NCBI GenBank assembly: GCA_031277075.1
Contig: JAISLV010000119.1
Coordinates: 1-8,181, forward strand
Source: Endomicrobium sp.
GTDB taxonomy: Bacteria > Elusimicrobiota > Endomicrobiia > Endomicrobiales > Endomicrobiaceae
Reading direction: 5' to 3'
DNA length: 8,181 nucleotides
Each line of letters begins with the position of its first letter. The first letter of the stretch is position 1. The position numbers and the translations under genes are program-made. Under the pieces are notes generated by a model, which searched no databases, was not told where the DNA came from, and saw only the letters and a program-made list of their open reading frames with translations. Below, in pieces: positions 1 through 5,206 of the stretch.

Positions 1-488
1 TGCACGCCCGCAACGCCGACGTCGTAAAGACGTTCGACTTTGCTTCCTAAAATTTCAGCAGTAATTGCGGCTTCCTCGCAAACGGGCGTATCGCTTGCTC
101 CGCCTGAAGCGATAACTATCAAGCCTTTCCTGGCAGTATTTTTTGTTTGATTTACAACGGCGAGATTTGCCGTAGGGTAATATGTAAGTTTTATTTTTTT
201 TCTTTTCAAAAAGGAAATTTTCTCGCGCGAAATCCGCGTGATTATTATATTTTTTAATCCTGTTTCTGACATATCCGAAACTATGCCGAAAATCTGCTCT
301 TTTGTTTTGCTCTGCCCATAGACCGTCTCGGGCGCGCCTTGACGGACGCTTCTGTGATAATCTATATTGGCATAACCCAAATCTTTAAACGGCGCGATTT
401 TTAATTGCGTCAAAGCGTTTTCGCAAGAAATTTTCCCGTTTTTAACTTTTTGGAGTATTTCTAAAATGGGACTGCTTAAATTTTTCAT
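1..488 (-). CDS. larB: LarB, nickel-pincer cofactor biosynthesis protein (C-terminus cut by window edge)
   Basis: LarB carboxylates the pyridinium ring of nicotinic acid adenine dinucleotide and hydrolyses its phosphoanhydride, the first step to the nickel-pincer nucleotide cofactor of lactate racemase (family knowledge). My translation of the minus strand from the ATG at 488 gives 162 residues and runs off the left edge; family members are usually about 250 aa. Seen here: the N-terminal DLGYANIDYHRSVRQG block (about 36-51), the PETVYGQSKT block (53-62), and the AIR-carboxylase (PurE)-like core with SGGASDTPVCEEA (128-140) and ERLYDVGVAGV (152-162). The catalytic Cys of LarB would lie beyond the edge. 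No good Shine-Dalgarno lies at the normal distance: a GGGA sits about 14 bases upstream of the ATG. It follows the PDGLE gene by 50 bp and the nickel permease genes, which supports a nickel role rather than purine synthesis (PurE is shorter and lacks the N-terminal block). Confidence 0.9.
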   Translation of the reverse strand, partial: MKNLSSPILEILQKVKNGKISCENALTQLKIAPFKDLGYANIDYHRSVRQGAPETVYGQSKTKEQIFGIVSDMSETGLKNIIITRISREKISFLKRKKIKLTYYPTANLAVVNQTKNTARKGLIVIASGGASDTPVCEEAAITAEILGSKVERLYDVGVAGV

Positions 489-510
489 AGAATAAAAAAT
501 ATCCCGTAAA

Positions 511-523
511 GCGCCGGCGGCGC
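511..523. repeat. Short GC hairpin between the PDGLE gene and larB
   Basis: GCGCC (511-515) and GGCGC (519-523) form a perfect 5-bp inverted repeat with a GGC loop. It lies in the 50-bp gap between the PDGLE stop and the larB start. No U-run follows on the minus strand, so it is not a canonical terminator; it could be an mRNA-stability or attenuating element. Stem short, function unknown. Confidence 0.4.
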
Positions 524-538
524 AAGCGTCAAAGGAGG

Positions 539-817
539 CTATTTTACAAAACATTTTACCGCAAAACCTGCGGCTTGATACAATATATAAAGCAAAATCA
601 GACCCGCAATGCCGGCAAGAAAAGCGGACAAAAATCCGCCGCTGACAAAAGGAAAAGCGTAATCTGTAAATAGAGACGAAGTCTCTTTCGCTTTTTCGTC
701 AAAACCGAAATTTATAGCGACTCTTTCTAAAGCGTCGGGGTGAGACGAAGCGAACAAACTCGCAAACAAAGTTATAAGAACGGGAACCGCCGCAAAACCT
801 ATAGTTTTTTTATTCAT
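539..817 (-). CDS. PDGLE-domain protein, NikN/CbiN-like partner of an ECF nickel transporter
   Basis: A 92-residue membrane protein with an N-terminal hydrophobic segment (about 6-23), a periplasmic/extracellular loop and a C-terminal hydrophobic segment (about 58-84). The loop has HPDALERVA (26-34), matching the PDGLE signature (P-D-G-L-E) with Ala in place of Gly. In nickel and cobalt ECF transporters, small proteins of this topology (NikN, CbiN) act with the M subunit to load the metal. The ATG at 817 is one base after the stop of the upstream permease gene, and its ribosome site (GGAGA, complement of 824-828) lies inside the end of that gene, so the two are translationally coupled. PDGLE rather than CbiN sequence, together with larB next door, points to nickel instead of cobalt; this is inference. 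Confidence 0.85.
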   Translation of the reverse strand: MNKKTIGFAAVPVLITLFASLFASSHPDALERVAINFGFDEKAKETSSLFTDYAFPFVSGGFLSAFLAGIAGLILLYILYQAAGFAVKCFVK

Positions 818-818
818 A

Positions 819-1493
819 TTAAATCTCCAAAAGTTTAAAAAGTTTAAGTAAAAACAAAGTAATCGCAGTTTCTACGACGGCAAAAAGAAAATGCAGGCTC
901 ATCATATCTTTAAACGCCTGCGCAAAAGATACAGACCCTGAAATTCCAAGCTCAAACAAGCAAAACAAAGCCGCTGTCAAAACTGAAAAAAAGCAAGCCG
1001 CAGCGACGGCAATGTAATAATTTTTTTTCAAAACGGCTTTATAGACGTAATAAGACAGGAAAGAACCGATAAAAGCCATATTGAAAATATTTGCGCCTAA
1101 AGCCAAAAACCCTCCGTCTGCAAAAAACGCGGATTGGACTATTAACACCGAAGAAATTATCAAAAATCCGGCAAAAGGTCCCGCTAAAACGGCGGCAAAA
1201 ACGCCGCCTATCAAATGGACGGAAGTCGCCGAAGCTACTGTAATATTAAACGTCTGCGAAGCAAAAACCCATATTGCAATTATCGCAAGTTTCGCAAAAT
1301 ATTTGCCCGCGTCGGAACTAAGACCGGGAAAAGAACCAGAAAAAGAAACGTTGCCGCTGTTTCCTGTAAGTTTGCCTGAAAAAACTGTCAGCGCGCTTAA
1401 AACTTTGCTAAAAGAAAACGCCAACATGCCCAAAGCGCCCGCCAAAAGCCCGCCCGCCAAACCGTTATTTAAAAACCCGTCAGGTATGTGCAT
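819..1493 (-). CDS. cbiM: ECF-type Ni/Co transporter S-subunit, CbiM/NikM family
   Basis: A 224-residue integral membrane protein of the CbiM/NikM family, the substrate-binding component of energy-coupling-factor importers for Ni2+ or Co2+. It begins exactly with the invariant MHIPDG, where the amino terminus and His2 ligate the metal. The second conserved His is in the TSVHLIGG block (His93), followed by the AAVLAGPFAG and FADGGFLALGANIFNMAFIG family blocks (about 99-144). About six membrane segments are visible. Between segment one and the His93 block there is a polar Ser/Gly-rich stretch (about 40-62) that makes the spacing from His2 longer than in minimal NikM proteins. The start is certain: GGAGG (complement of 1498-1502) precedes the ATG and the family needs Met1-His2. 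Neighbouring PDGLE and larB genes suggest nickel supply for the Lar cofactor (LarM role). The ATPase and transmembrane T subunits are not in the window. Confidence 0.93.
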   Translation of the reverse strand: MHIPDGFLNNGLAGGLLAGALGMLAFSFSKVLSALTVFSGKLTGNSGNVSFSGSFPGLSSDAGKYFAKLAIIAIWVFASQTFNITVASATSVHLIGGVFAAVLAGPFAGFLIISSVLIVQSAFFADGGFLALGANIFNMAFIGSFLSYYVYKAVLKKNYYIAVAAACFFSVLTAALFCLFELGISGSVSFAQAFKDMMSLHFLFAVVETAITLFLLKLFKLLEI

Positions 1494-1529
1494 ACTTCCT
1501 CCATTTTTTCTATCCGCCTAAACCCTAAG

Positions 1530-1556
1530 ACGCGGCGCGCTTTGCGCAAGCCGCGT
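1530..1556. repeat. Strong GC hairpin between rpe and the nickel permease gene
   Basis: ACGCGGC (1530-1536) pairs with GCCGCGT (1550-1556), and inside it GCGC (1537-1540) pairs with GCGC (1544-1547) around a TTT loop, with two bulged A bases: 11 base pairs in all. It starts 3 bases after the rpe stop on the minus strand. The bases after it on that strand (TCTTAGGGTTT) hold no proper U-run, so it may be a weak or factor-assisted terminator, a 3'-end stabiliser for rpe mRNA, or a dispersed palindrome. Part of it recurs at 5119-5137. Confidence 0.55.
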
Positions 1557-1558
1557 TT

Positions 1559-2203
1559 CTATCTCAATGAATCTATAGCCTTTTTAAAGTCTGAAGACGA
1601 AAATATATAGCTTCCGCTTACTATGGCGTTTGCGCCTGCGTAAACGCAGAGTTTTGAAGTCTCGCCGTTTATTCCTCCGTCAACTTCTATTATGCAATTA
1701 TATTTTTTGTCATTTATAATTTTACGAAGACGAGAGATTTTTGGAAGCATATCTTCCATAAAAGCCTGCCCGCCAAAACCCGGCTCTACCGTCATAACAA
1801 GAACTAAATCTAAAATAGGAAGCAAATCTTCAATTTCAGAAACTGGCGTCGCAGGTTTTATAGATATTCCAGCTTTAACGCCCGACGCTTTGATTTCTTC
1901 TATAAGCTCTTTTGCGTTCTTAACGGCTTCAATATGAAAAACAATAATATCAGCTCCCGCTTTTTGAAAATCTTTCCAATATTTCCGCGGGTCCGTAATC
2001 ATCAGGTGAACGTCAAGCAAAAGTTTCGTCGCATTTTTAAGGGATTTTACAACGGGAGCTCCGATTGTAATATTAGGCACAAAATGCCCGTCCATAACGT
2101 CTATATGCGCCCAGTCTGCGCCCGCTTTTGCGATCGCGTCAATATCGCGCGCTAAGTTTGCAAAGTCTGCGGATAAAATTGAAGGAGCGATTATTGTTTT
2201 CAT
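1559..2203 (-). CDS. rpe: Ribulose-phosphate 3-epimerase
   Basis: Cytoplasmic TIM-barrel enzyme that interconverts D-ribulose 5-phosphate and D-xylulose 5-phosphate in the pentose phosphate pathway. From the ATG at 2203 it is 214 aa, normal for the family. Visible signatures: IAPSILSADF (5-14); metal ligands His33 and Asp35 in HIDVMDGHFVPN; His66 in DVHLM; Asp175 in EVDGGIN; phosphate-binding GFGGQ (142-146) and SGS (196-198). Asp35 and Asp175 are the expected acid/base pair. A TTG four codons upstream (2215) is in frame and has a better-placed AAAAGG ribosome site, whereas the ATG has none at normal distance, so the protein may carry four extra residues. It lies downstream of the PASTA gene and upstream of a GC hairpin. 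The pairing with a PASTA protein recalls the prkC-rsgA-rpe order of many bacteria. Confidence 0.95.
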   Translation of the reverse strand: MKTIIAPSILSADFANLARDIDAIAKAGADWAHIDVMDGHFVPNITIGAPVVKSLKNATKLLLDVHLMITDPRKYWKDFQKAGADIIVFHIEAVKNAKELIEEIKASGVKAGISIKPATPVSEIEDLLPILDLVLVMTVEPGFGGQAFMEDMLPKISRLRKIINDKKYNCIIEVDGGINGETSKLCVYAGANAIVSGSYIFSSSDFKKAIDSLR

Positions 2204-2218
2204 AAATGTTTGCAATTA

Positions 2219-2308
2219 CTATGCCTTTTGGTTTTCCACATCGCGCAAAGGGGATAGCGCAACGGGCGAGGGGTTGTCTTTGCCGTTACTGTCGCCGTCA
2301 ATTTCCAT
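2219..2308 (-). CDS. Possible small ORF, 29 codons, between the PASTA gene and rpe
   Basis: On the minus strand an ATG at 2308 opens 29 codons ending in TAG at 2219-2221, just 3 bases before the alternative TTG start of rpe. The peptide is polar and starts MEIDGDSNGKDN, then a Pro/Leu-rich middle and the end DVENQKA. No homologue is recognised. There is no Shine-Dalgarno ahead of the ATG, only A-rich sequence, and the same DNA holds an interrupted inverted repeat (GCAAAG/CTTTGC at 2246-2282), so it may simply be structured non-coding sequence. If translated it could act as a leader peptide coupling to rpe. Low confidence. Confidence 0.15.
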   Translation of the reverse strand: MEIDGDSNGKDNPSPVALSPLRDVENQKA

Positions 2309-2320
2309 TTTTTAATCTGC

Positions 2321-2347
2321 CGCCTGTCTAGGCATAAACGCGCAGGC
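2321..2347. repeat. Inverted repeat downstream of the PASTA gene
   Basis: GCCTG (2322-2326) and CAGGC (2343-2347) are inverted around a 16-base loop; within it GCCT (2322-2325) can instead pair with AGGC (2329-2332), giving two alternative small hairpins. It lies about 40 bases past the PASTA stop codon on the minus strand. No U-run follows on that strand, so terminator function is doubtful. The rest of the 2216-2384 spacer shows only the small ORF and GC-rich patches. Confidence 0.3.
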
Positions 2348-2384
2348 AAAAATACAAAAAACTATACGTTTTCGCGCGGCGTTT

Positions 2385-3323
2385 TCAATTGATATTGACG
2401 TCTTCTATAAATTTTTTATTTATATACACTTTAATTACCGCATTTCCTTCGGGTTCAACGGGAATTGATATTTTTTCAGACGGTTTTTTTACCGCGTTGA
2501 ATATAATTTTTTCGCCTTTATCGTCCGCTAAAATAAGCTGAACGCGTTTATTGCCTTTAGAGTTTGGAATAGCGTAATTGAAAATTATTTGATTCGGTTT
2601 TTCTTGAGGCGGCTGCGAAACGTAAAAAACTATTTTATTAACTTTGCTTAAATCCGCGTCGGGCGCAGGGCTTTGTTTAAGCACGGCGTCAGGCAAAGCC
2701 GAAGAGCTTTGTTCGTATTTAATATCAACGTTTAAAGAATGAGATTGCGCCCACTCTTTTGCAAGGCTTGCGGGCTTATTTAACCAATCGGGCATTAAAA
2801 CAACGCCTTCGGGCGGGTTCCCGTCAGAAACGACAAGATTTATAACCGCGTCTTTTTCAACCGACGAAGCGGCGGGCGGATCTTGCGCTATAACAACGCC
2901 TTTTTCGGCTGCAATTGAATATTTTTTTGAAATTTCGCCCGTCATAAGAGATGAAGATTTTAATGAAATGTCAGCCGCGCGCACAGTCTGCCCGACTATA
3001 TCCGGCACATAAATCATTTCCCCGCCCTGACTTATCGTTACTTTTATGACTTTCCCTTTTCTGACGGTCATCCCTGCGGGCGGGCTTTGGCGCAAAACAA
3101 CTCCGGGCGCAATAGACTGATTAAACTCTTCGCCGTCTTTCTTTATGGCAAACCCTAAAGACGAAAGCTCGTTAAAAGCCTCTATCGCGCTTTTTCCGTT
3201 GACGTCTGGCAAAACAATTTCCTCTTCGGAATGTATAAAAGCCGTCATTACAATATTAAACGAGTAATAACACGCTCCCGCAAAAACAAAAAAAATGATG
3301 AGAAGTTTGATTATTGTTTTCAT
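2385..3323 (-). CDS. Membrane-anchored triple-PASTA-domain protein (no kinase domain)
   Basis: A 312-residue protein with one N-terminal membrane segment (about 5-28) and three extracytoplasmic PASTA repeats: about 35-98 (VLPDVNGKSAIEAFNELSSLG ... LRQSPPAG), 103-167 (YVPDIVGQTVRAADISLKSS ... AQDPPA) and 175-236 (LMPDWLNKPASLAKEWAQS ... LKQSPAPDA). Residues 245-312 look like a small beta-rich domain of unknown type. PASTA repeats in PrkC/PknB kinases and in PBPs bind or sense muropeptides; here no kinase or transpeptidase domain is attached. It is followed by rpe, the neighbour of prkC in many bacteria. The ATG at 3323 is the only sensible start, as the membrane anchor follows directly; there is no Shine-Dalgarno and a -10 element lies only 10 bases upstream. 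Likely role is cell-wall-linked sensing or scaffolding in the envelope (inference). Confidence 0.88.
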   Translation of the reverse strand: MKTIIKLLIIFFVFAGACYYSFNIVMTAFIHSEEEIVLPDVNGKSAIEAFNELSSLGFAIKKDGEEFNQSIAPGVVLRQSPPAGMTVRKGKVIKVTISQGGEMIYVPDIVGQTVRAADISLKSSSLMTGEISKKYSIAAEKGVVIAQDPPAASSVEKDAVINLVVSDGNPPEGVVLMPDWLNKPASLAKEWAQSHSLNVDIKYEQSSSALPDAVLKQSPAPDADLSKVNKIVFYVSQPPQEKPNQIIFNYAIPNSKGNKRVQLILADDKGEKIIFNAVKKPSEKISIPVEPEGNAVIKVYINKKFIEDVNIN

Positions 3324-3332
3324 ATACCGCTT

Positions 3333-3341
3333 ATTTTACCA
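3333..3341 (-). promoter_or_regulatory. Extended -10 promoter for the PASTA gene, near-leaderless
   Basis: On the minus strand, positions 3341-3333 read TGG-TAAAAT, an extended -10 with five of six consensus bases. The last base of the hexamer is 3333, so transcription should begin near 3325-3326, only 2-3 bases before the ATG at 3323. That leaves no room for a ribosome-binding site. No convincing -35 was found, as is usual for TGn promoters. Confidence 0.5.
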
Positions 3342-3360
3342 AATTATTCATCTATTTCCC

Positions 3361-3368
3361 AAACGTTT
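3361..3368. promoter_or_regulatory. AAACGTTT palindrome between two divergent promoters
   Basis: A perfect 8-bp palindrome lies between the two divergent -10 elements, close to the upstream side of both polymerase sites. It could be an operator for a shared regulator or chance in A/T-rich DNA; short palindromes are not strong evidence. Confidence 0.2.
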
Positions 3369-3373
3369 AAATT

Positions 3374-3382
3374 TGCTATAAT
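3374..3382 (+). promoter_or_regulatory. Extended -10 promoter giving a predicted leaderless mRNA
   Basis: TGC-TATAAT at 3374-3382 is a perfect extended -10. A start 7-8 bases past it falls at 3389-3390, that is on the A of the ATG at 3390. The bases before the ATG (ATTTACATT) hold no Shine-Dalgarno, consistent with a leaderless transcript. A poor -35 (TTTCCC, 3355-3360) is 13 bases before the TGC and 16 before the hexamer. Confidence 0.6.
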
Positions 3383-3389
3383 TTACATT

Positions 3390-4958
3390 ATGAAAAAAAT
3401 ATCTATGGCAATTTTATTATTGTGTTTTTTTTACGTTTCGGCTTTTTGCGCCGAAGAAAGATACGTAATATTTTTCGCCGAAAGCGCGGATTTGCCTAAA
3501 CCCGTCGCGGAAAAACTTTACCATTCAAAACGTTTTTGCCTTGTCGCGCCTTTTAAACGCGACGAACAGCTGAAACCCGAAATTGAAGAGCTTGTTTCTA
3601 TGGGAAAAATAGAATTGTCTTTGTCTTTTGACCCTGAGCCCGTTTTGCCTATTTTGGCTTCGGTCTATAGCGCGGGCGCAAAAGGCAATAAAGGTTTTTC
3701 AGATTATATTTTAGATAATTTTAACGCTTTTGAAAGTAATGCAAACAGGCGGGATTTTGGGATATTTTTAAAATCCGCATGGGTTTCGCATAATATATTG
3801 TATTATTTCGCCGCGCAAAAACTTTCGTGGATTAACGCTGACAATGCGTCGGAAAAAATTTACGGCGCGCATTTAATAGACGGCGTCGCGGCTTTTTTTC
3901 TGCATAAAAATTTCCCGTCTTCGCAAAAAGACGTGATGAAATGGCTGGGTTCAAAAAAAGAAAAATTTATTCCCGTTTTGCTTACGAAGAAACACCTTGC
4001 AAACGCCGAGTTTATGACCTACGTGATAGAACTTTTTGACAAGAGCGCCTATATTAAACCGTCTTCCCCTTTATTTGTTTCGTCCGTGAAAAGAGATCTC
4101 ATAGAAGAAAATTCTTCTTTGCAGTTTGACGCCGCCCCCGTTAAAACCTCTGTTATGAACAAACTTTCAGGCGCGGTTTCTTTTGTAAGCGATTATAAAA
4201 AGTCAGACGATTTTAACGAACAATTTTACTATAACGCTTTAAACGAGCTTGTCTATCTTTGCAATTATCAGCTGCTGAAAGGTTTGGCTTCAAATAAAAC
4301 CGAAAGCGTAAGGATGTTTGACGCCGCATATTCTAATGTTTTTCGCCTTTTGGGAGGGCAGACGCCTTCGGAATACAAACTCAATGCCGACAAAAGCGAT
4401 TTAAGCAAAGCGTCGCAGGAAGAGGAAGTTTTTCAAACGTCCGTAGCGGCTTCGGGCGAAAATAGCGTTTCAATAACGAACGAAGGAATAATAAAAGGAA
4501 CGGAAATTTACCTTAAGGGCGATTATACCGCCGTTAAAATTCTATTTGAAAACGCTTTGTGGGACGAAAAAATAGATTACGCAGACGTATATATAGATAT
4601 GAATAATTTTGAAAACGCGGGAACTACCGCTATGCTGGCTGACTTGAAAGGTTTTTTAGACCCCGATTCTGCTTGGGAATACGCTTTAAGAATAACCTCA
4701 AGCCGAGCTTCTCTTTACAGACATTCGGCTGAAAGACCCGTTTTTGTCTCTGAATTTCCCGTTGAACAATGCGAAGTTTTAATCCCTAAAAAGTTTATGC
4801 GGGGAAACCCTTTAAATTGGGGATACCAGATAATAGCCGTCTCAAAAAAAGACGGCGAAAGTAAAATCGTTGACTTTTTAAACCCATCGTCTCAATCCAA
4901 AAGCGATTTTATAAATCAAAAACCTTTCCAAATCCGCGCCGTAAGATTAAAAAAATAA
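3390..4958 (+). CDS. Secreted protein of unknown function with glucodextranase/DOMON-like C-terminal domain
   Basis: A 522-residue protein starting MKKISMAILLLCFFYVSAFC, a clear Sec signal peptide (about 1-20). The Cys20 context (SAFC) is not a good lipobox, so signal peptidase I cleavage is more likely. The frame is open upstream to 3231, but only this ATG gives a signal peptide and it lies right at a TATAAT promoter. The region 25-300 is helix-rich, with a YYFAAQKLSW...YGAHLIDGVAAFFLH patch near 135-175; I recognise no family. A Ser/Glu-rich linker (about 335-365) leads to a beta-rich domain (about 368-520) with ADVYIDMN, a Trp-Glu-Tyr-Ala-Leu strand, a PVFVSEFP strand, VLIPKKFMRGNPLNWGYQ and a closing beta strand. 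That order resembles the glucodextranase C-terminal/DOMON-like modules that bind carbohydrate or sit at the cell surface. No catalytic motif is evident. It is the only plus-strand gene, divergent from the PASTA gene. A run of seven A bases (4949-4955) directly precedes the TAA stop. Confidence 0.85.
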   Translation: MKKISMAILLLCFFYVSAFCAEERYVIFFAESADLPKPVAEKLYHSKRFCLVAPFKRDEQLKPEIEELVSMGKIELSLSFDPEPVLPILASVYSAGAKGNKGFSDYILDNFNAFESNANRRDFGIFLKSAWVSHNILYYFAAQKLSWINADNASEKIYGAHLIDGVAAFFLHKNFPSSQKDVMKWLGSKKEKFIPVLLTKKHLANAEFMTYVIELFDKSAYIKPSSPLFVSSVKRDLIEENSSLQFDAAPVKTSVMNKLSGAVSFVSDYKKSDDFNEQFYYNALNELVYLCNYQLLKGLASNKTESVRMFDAAYSNVFRLLGGQTPSEYKLNADKSDLSKASQEEEVFQTSVAASGENSVSITNEGIIKGTEIYLKGDYTAVKILFENALWDEKIDYADVYIDMNNFENAGTTAMLADLKGFLDPDSAWEYALRITSSRASLYRHSAERPVFVSEFPVEQCEVLIPKKFMRGNPLNWGYQIIAVSKKDGESKIVDFLNPSSQSKSDFINQKPFQIRAVRLKK

Positions 4959-5025
4959 CGTCCAGCTTTCCGCTTTTTACCGCAAAAAACGTCAGGCTTA
5001 TCGGAAGGGTCTTGTCCTTTATCAT

Positions 5026-5048
5026 CGGCGGCATTGCCGTTTCCGCCG
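5026..5048. repeat. CGGCGG/CCGCCG inverted repeat after the secreted-protein gene
   Basis: A perfect 6-bp GC inverted repeat (5026-5031 with 5043-5048) around an 11-base loop. It lies 68 bases past the plus-strand stop codon and is followed by TGTAAAACAG, which has no U-run. It could protect the 3' end of the transcript or serve as a factor-assisted terminator; function not shown. Confidence 0.35.
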
Positions 5049-5153
5049 TGTAAAACAGACGCACCTCGCGCATAGCGACGCGTAAAATTGACGCGAATGC
5101 GTCCTGCCGCTAGGTTGTCGGCGCGCCATTTCGCAAGTTACTTATAAAGGTTA

Positions 5154-5166
5154 ACTAACAGTTAGT
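5154..5166. promoter_or_regulatory. 13-base palindrome ACTAAC-A-GTTAGT, operator-like
   Basis: ACTAAC (5154-5159) and GTTAGT (5161-5166) are perfect inverted half-sites around one A. The form resembles operators of TetR/AcrR-type regulators, which often contain such half-sites. It is in a convergent region, with no regulator gene beside it and no promoter clearly served by it, so it may be a relic or coincidence. Confidence 0.25.
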
Positions 5167-5173
5167 ATGGCGC

Positions 5174-5193
5174 AAAAAACGGCTGCAAGACCG
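5174..5193 (-). terminator. Weak intrinsic terminator candidate for the pgeF-glycosylase-rarD transcript
   Basis: Read on the minus strand, CGGT (5193-5190) can pair with GCCG (5183-5180), including one G-T wobble, around a 6-base loop, followed directly by six T bases (5179-5174). It lies 14 bases past the rarD stop. The stem is only 4 bp, so efficiency is doubtful. Confidence 0.35.
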
Positions 5194-5206
5194 AAAATGA
5201 ATGTTT

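Larger units (their letters stand above)
4959..5206. other. Convergent intergenic spacer with several palindromes, no gene
   Basis: This 248-bp spacer separates the secreted-protein gene from rarD, which converge on it. It holds a CGGCGG/CCGCCG inverted repeat (5026-5048), a GACGC-GAAT-GCGTC hairpin (5090-5103), a direct repeat GACGCG (5076-5081 region and 5090-5095), a 13-base palindrome (5154-5166) and a weak terminator for rarD. A reading frame without a start codon runs to TAA at 5051-5053. No RNA gene is recognised. Confidence 0.6.

Noticed and set aside
1..488. PurE (purine biosynthesis carboxylase) as identity of the left-edge gene
   Set aside because: The PurE-like core is preceded by about 120 residues with the DLGYANIDYHR...RQG and PETVYG blocks of LarB, and the neighbours are nickel transport genes.
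1081..1521. 146-codon plus-strand ORF opposite the nickel permease
   Set aside because: Lies antisense to a gene with strong family motifs; Lys/Pro/Ala-rich composition is what the reverse strand of a hydrophobic protein gives, and it has no recognisable domain.
1494..1558. A nickel/cobalt riboswitch or NikR operator ahead of the permease
   Set aside because: The gap is 65 bases, holds one simple hairpin and a ribosome site, and shows none of the multi-stem layout or repeated operator half-sites needed.
2191..3323. Identical 15-base sequence (GATTATTGTTTTCAT) at the starts of rpe and the PASTA gene
   Set aside because: It encodes the common N-terminus MKTII in both genes; a shared Lys/Thr/Ile-rich start in A/T-rich codons is enough to explain it.
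3231..3389. Upstream extension of the secreted-protein frame to an ATG at 3231
   Set aside because: It would overlap the divergent PASTA gene, bury the signal peptide and place the promoter inside the gene; the extension is basic and non-conserved in character.
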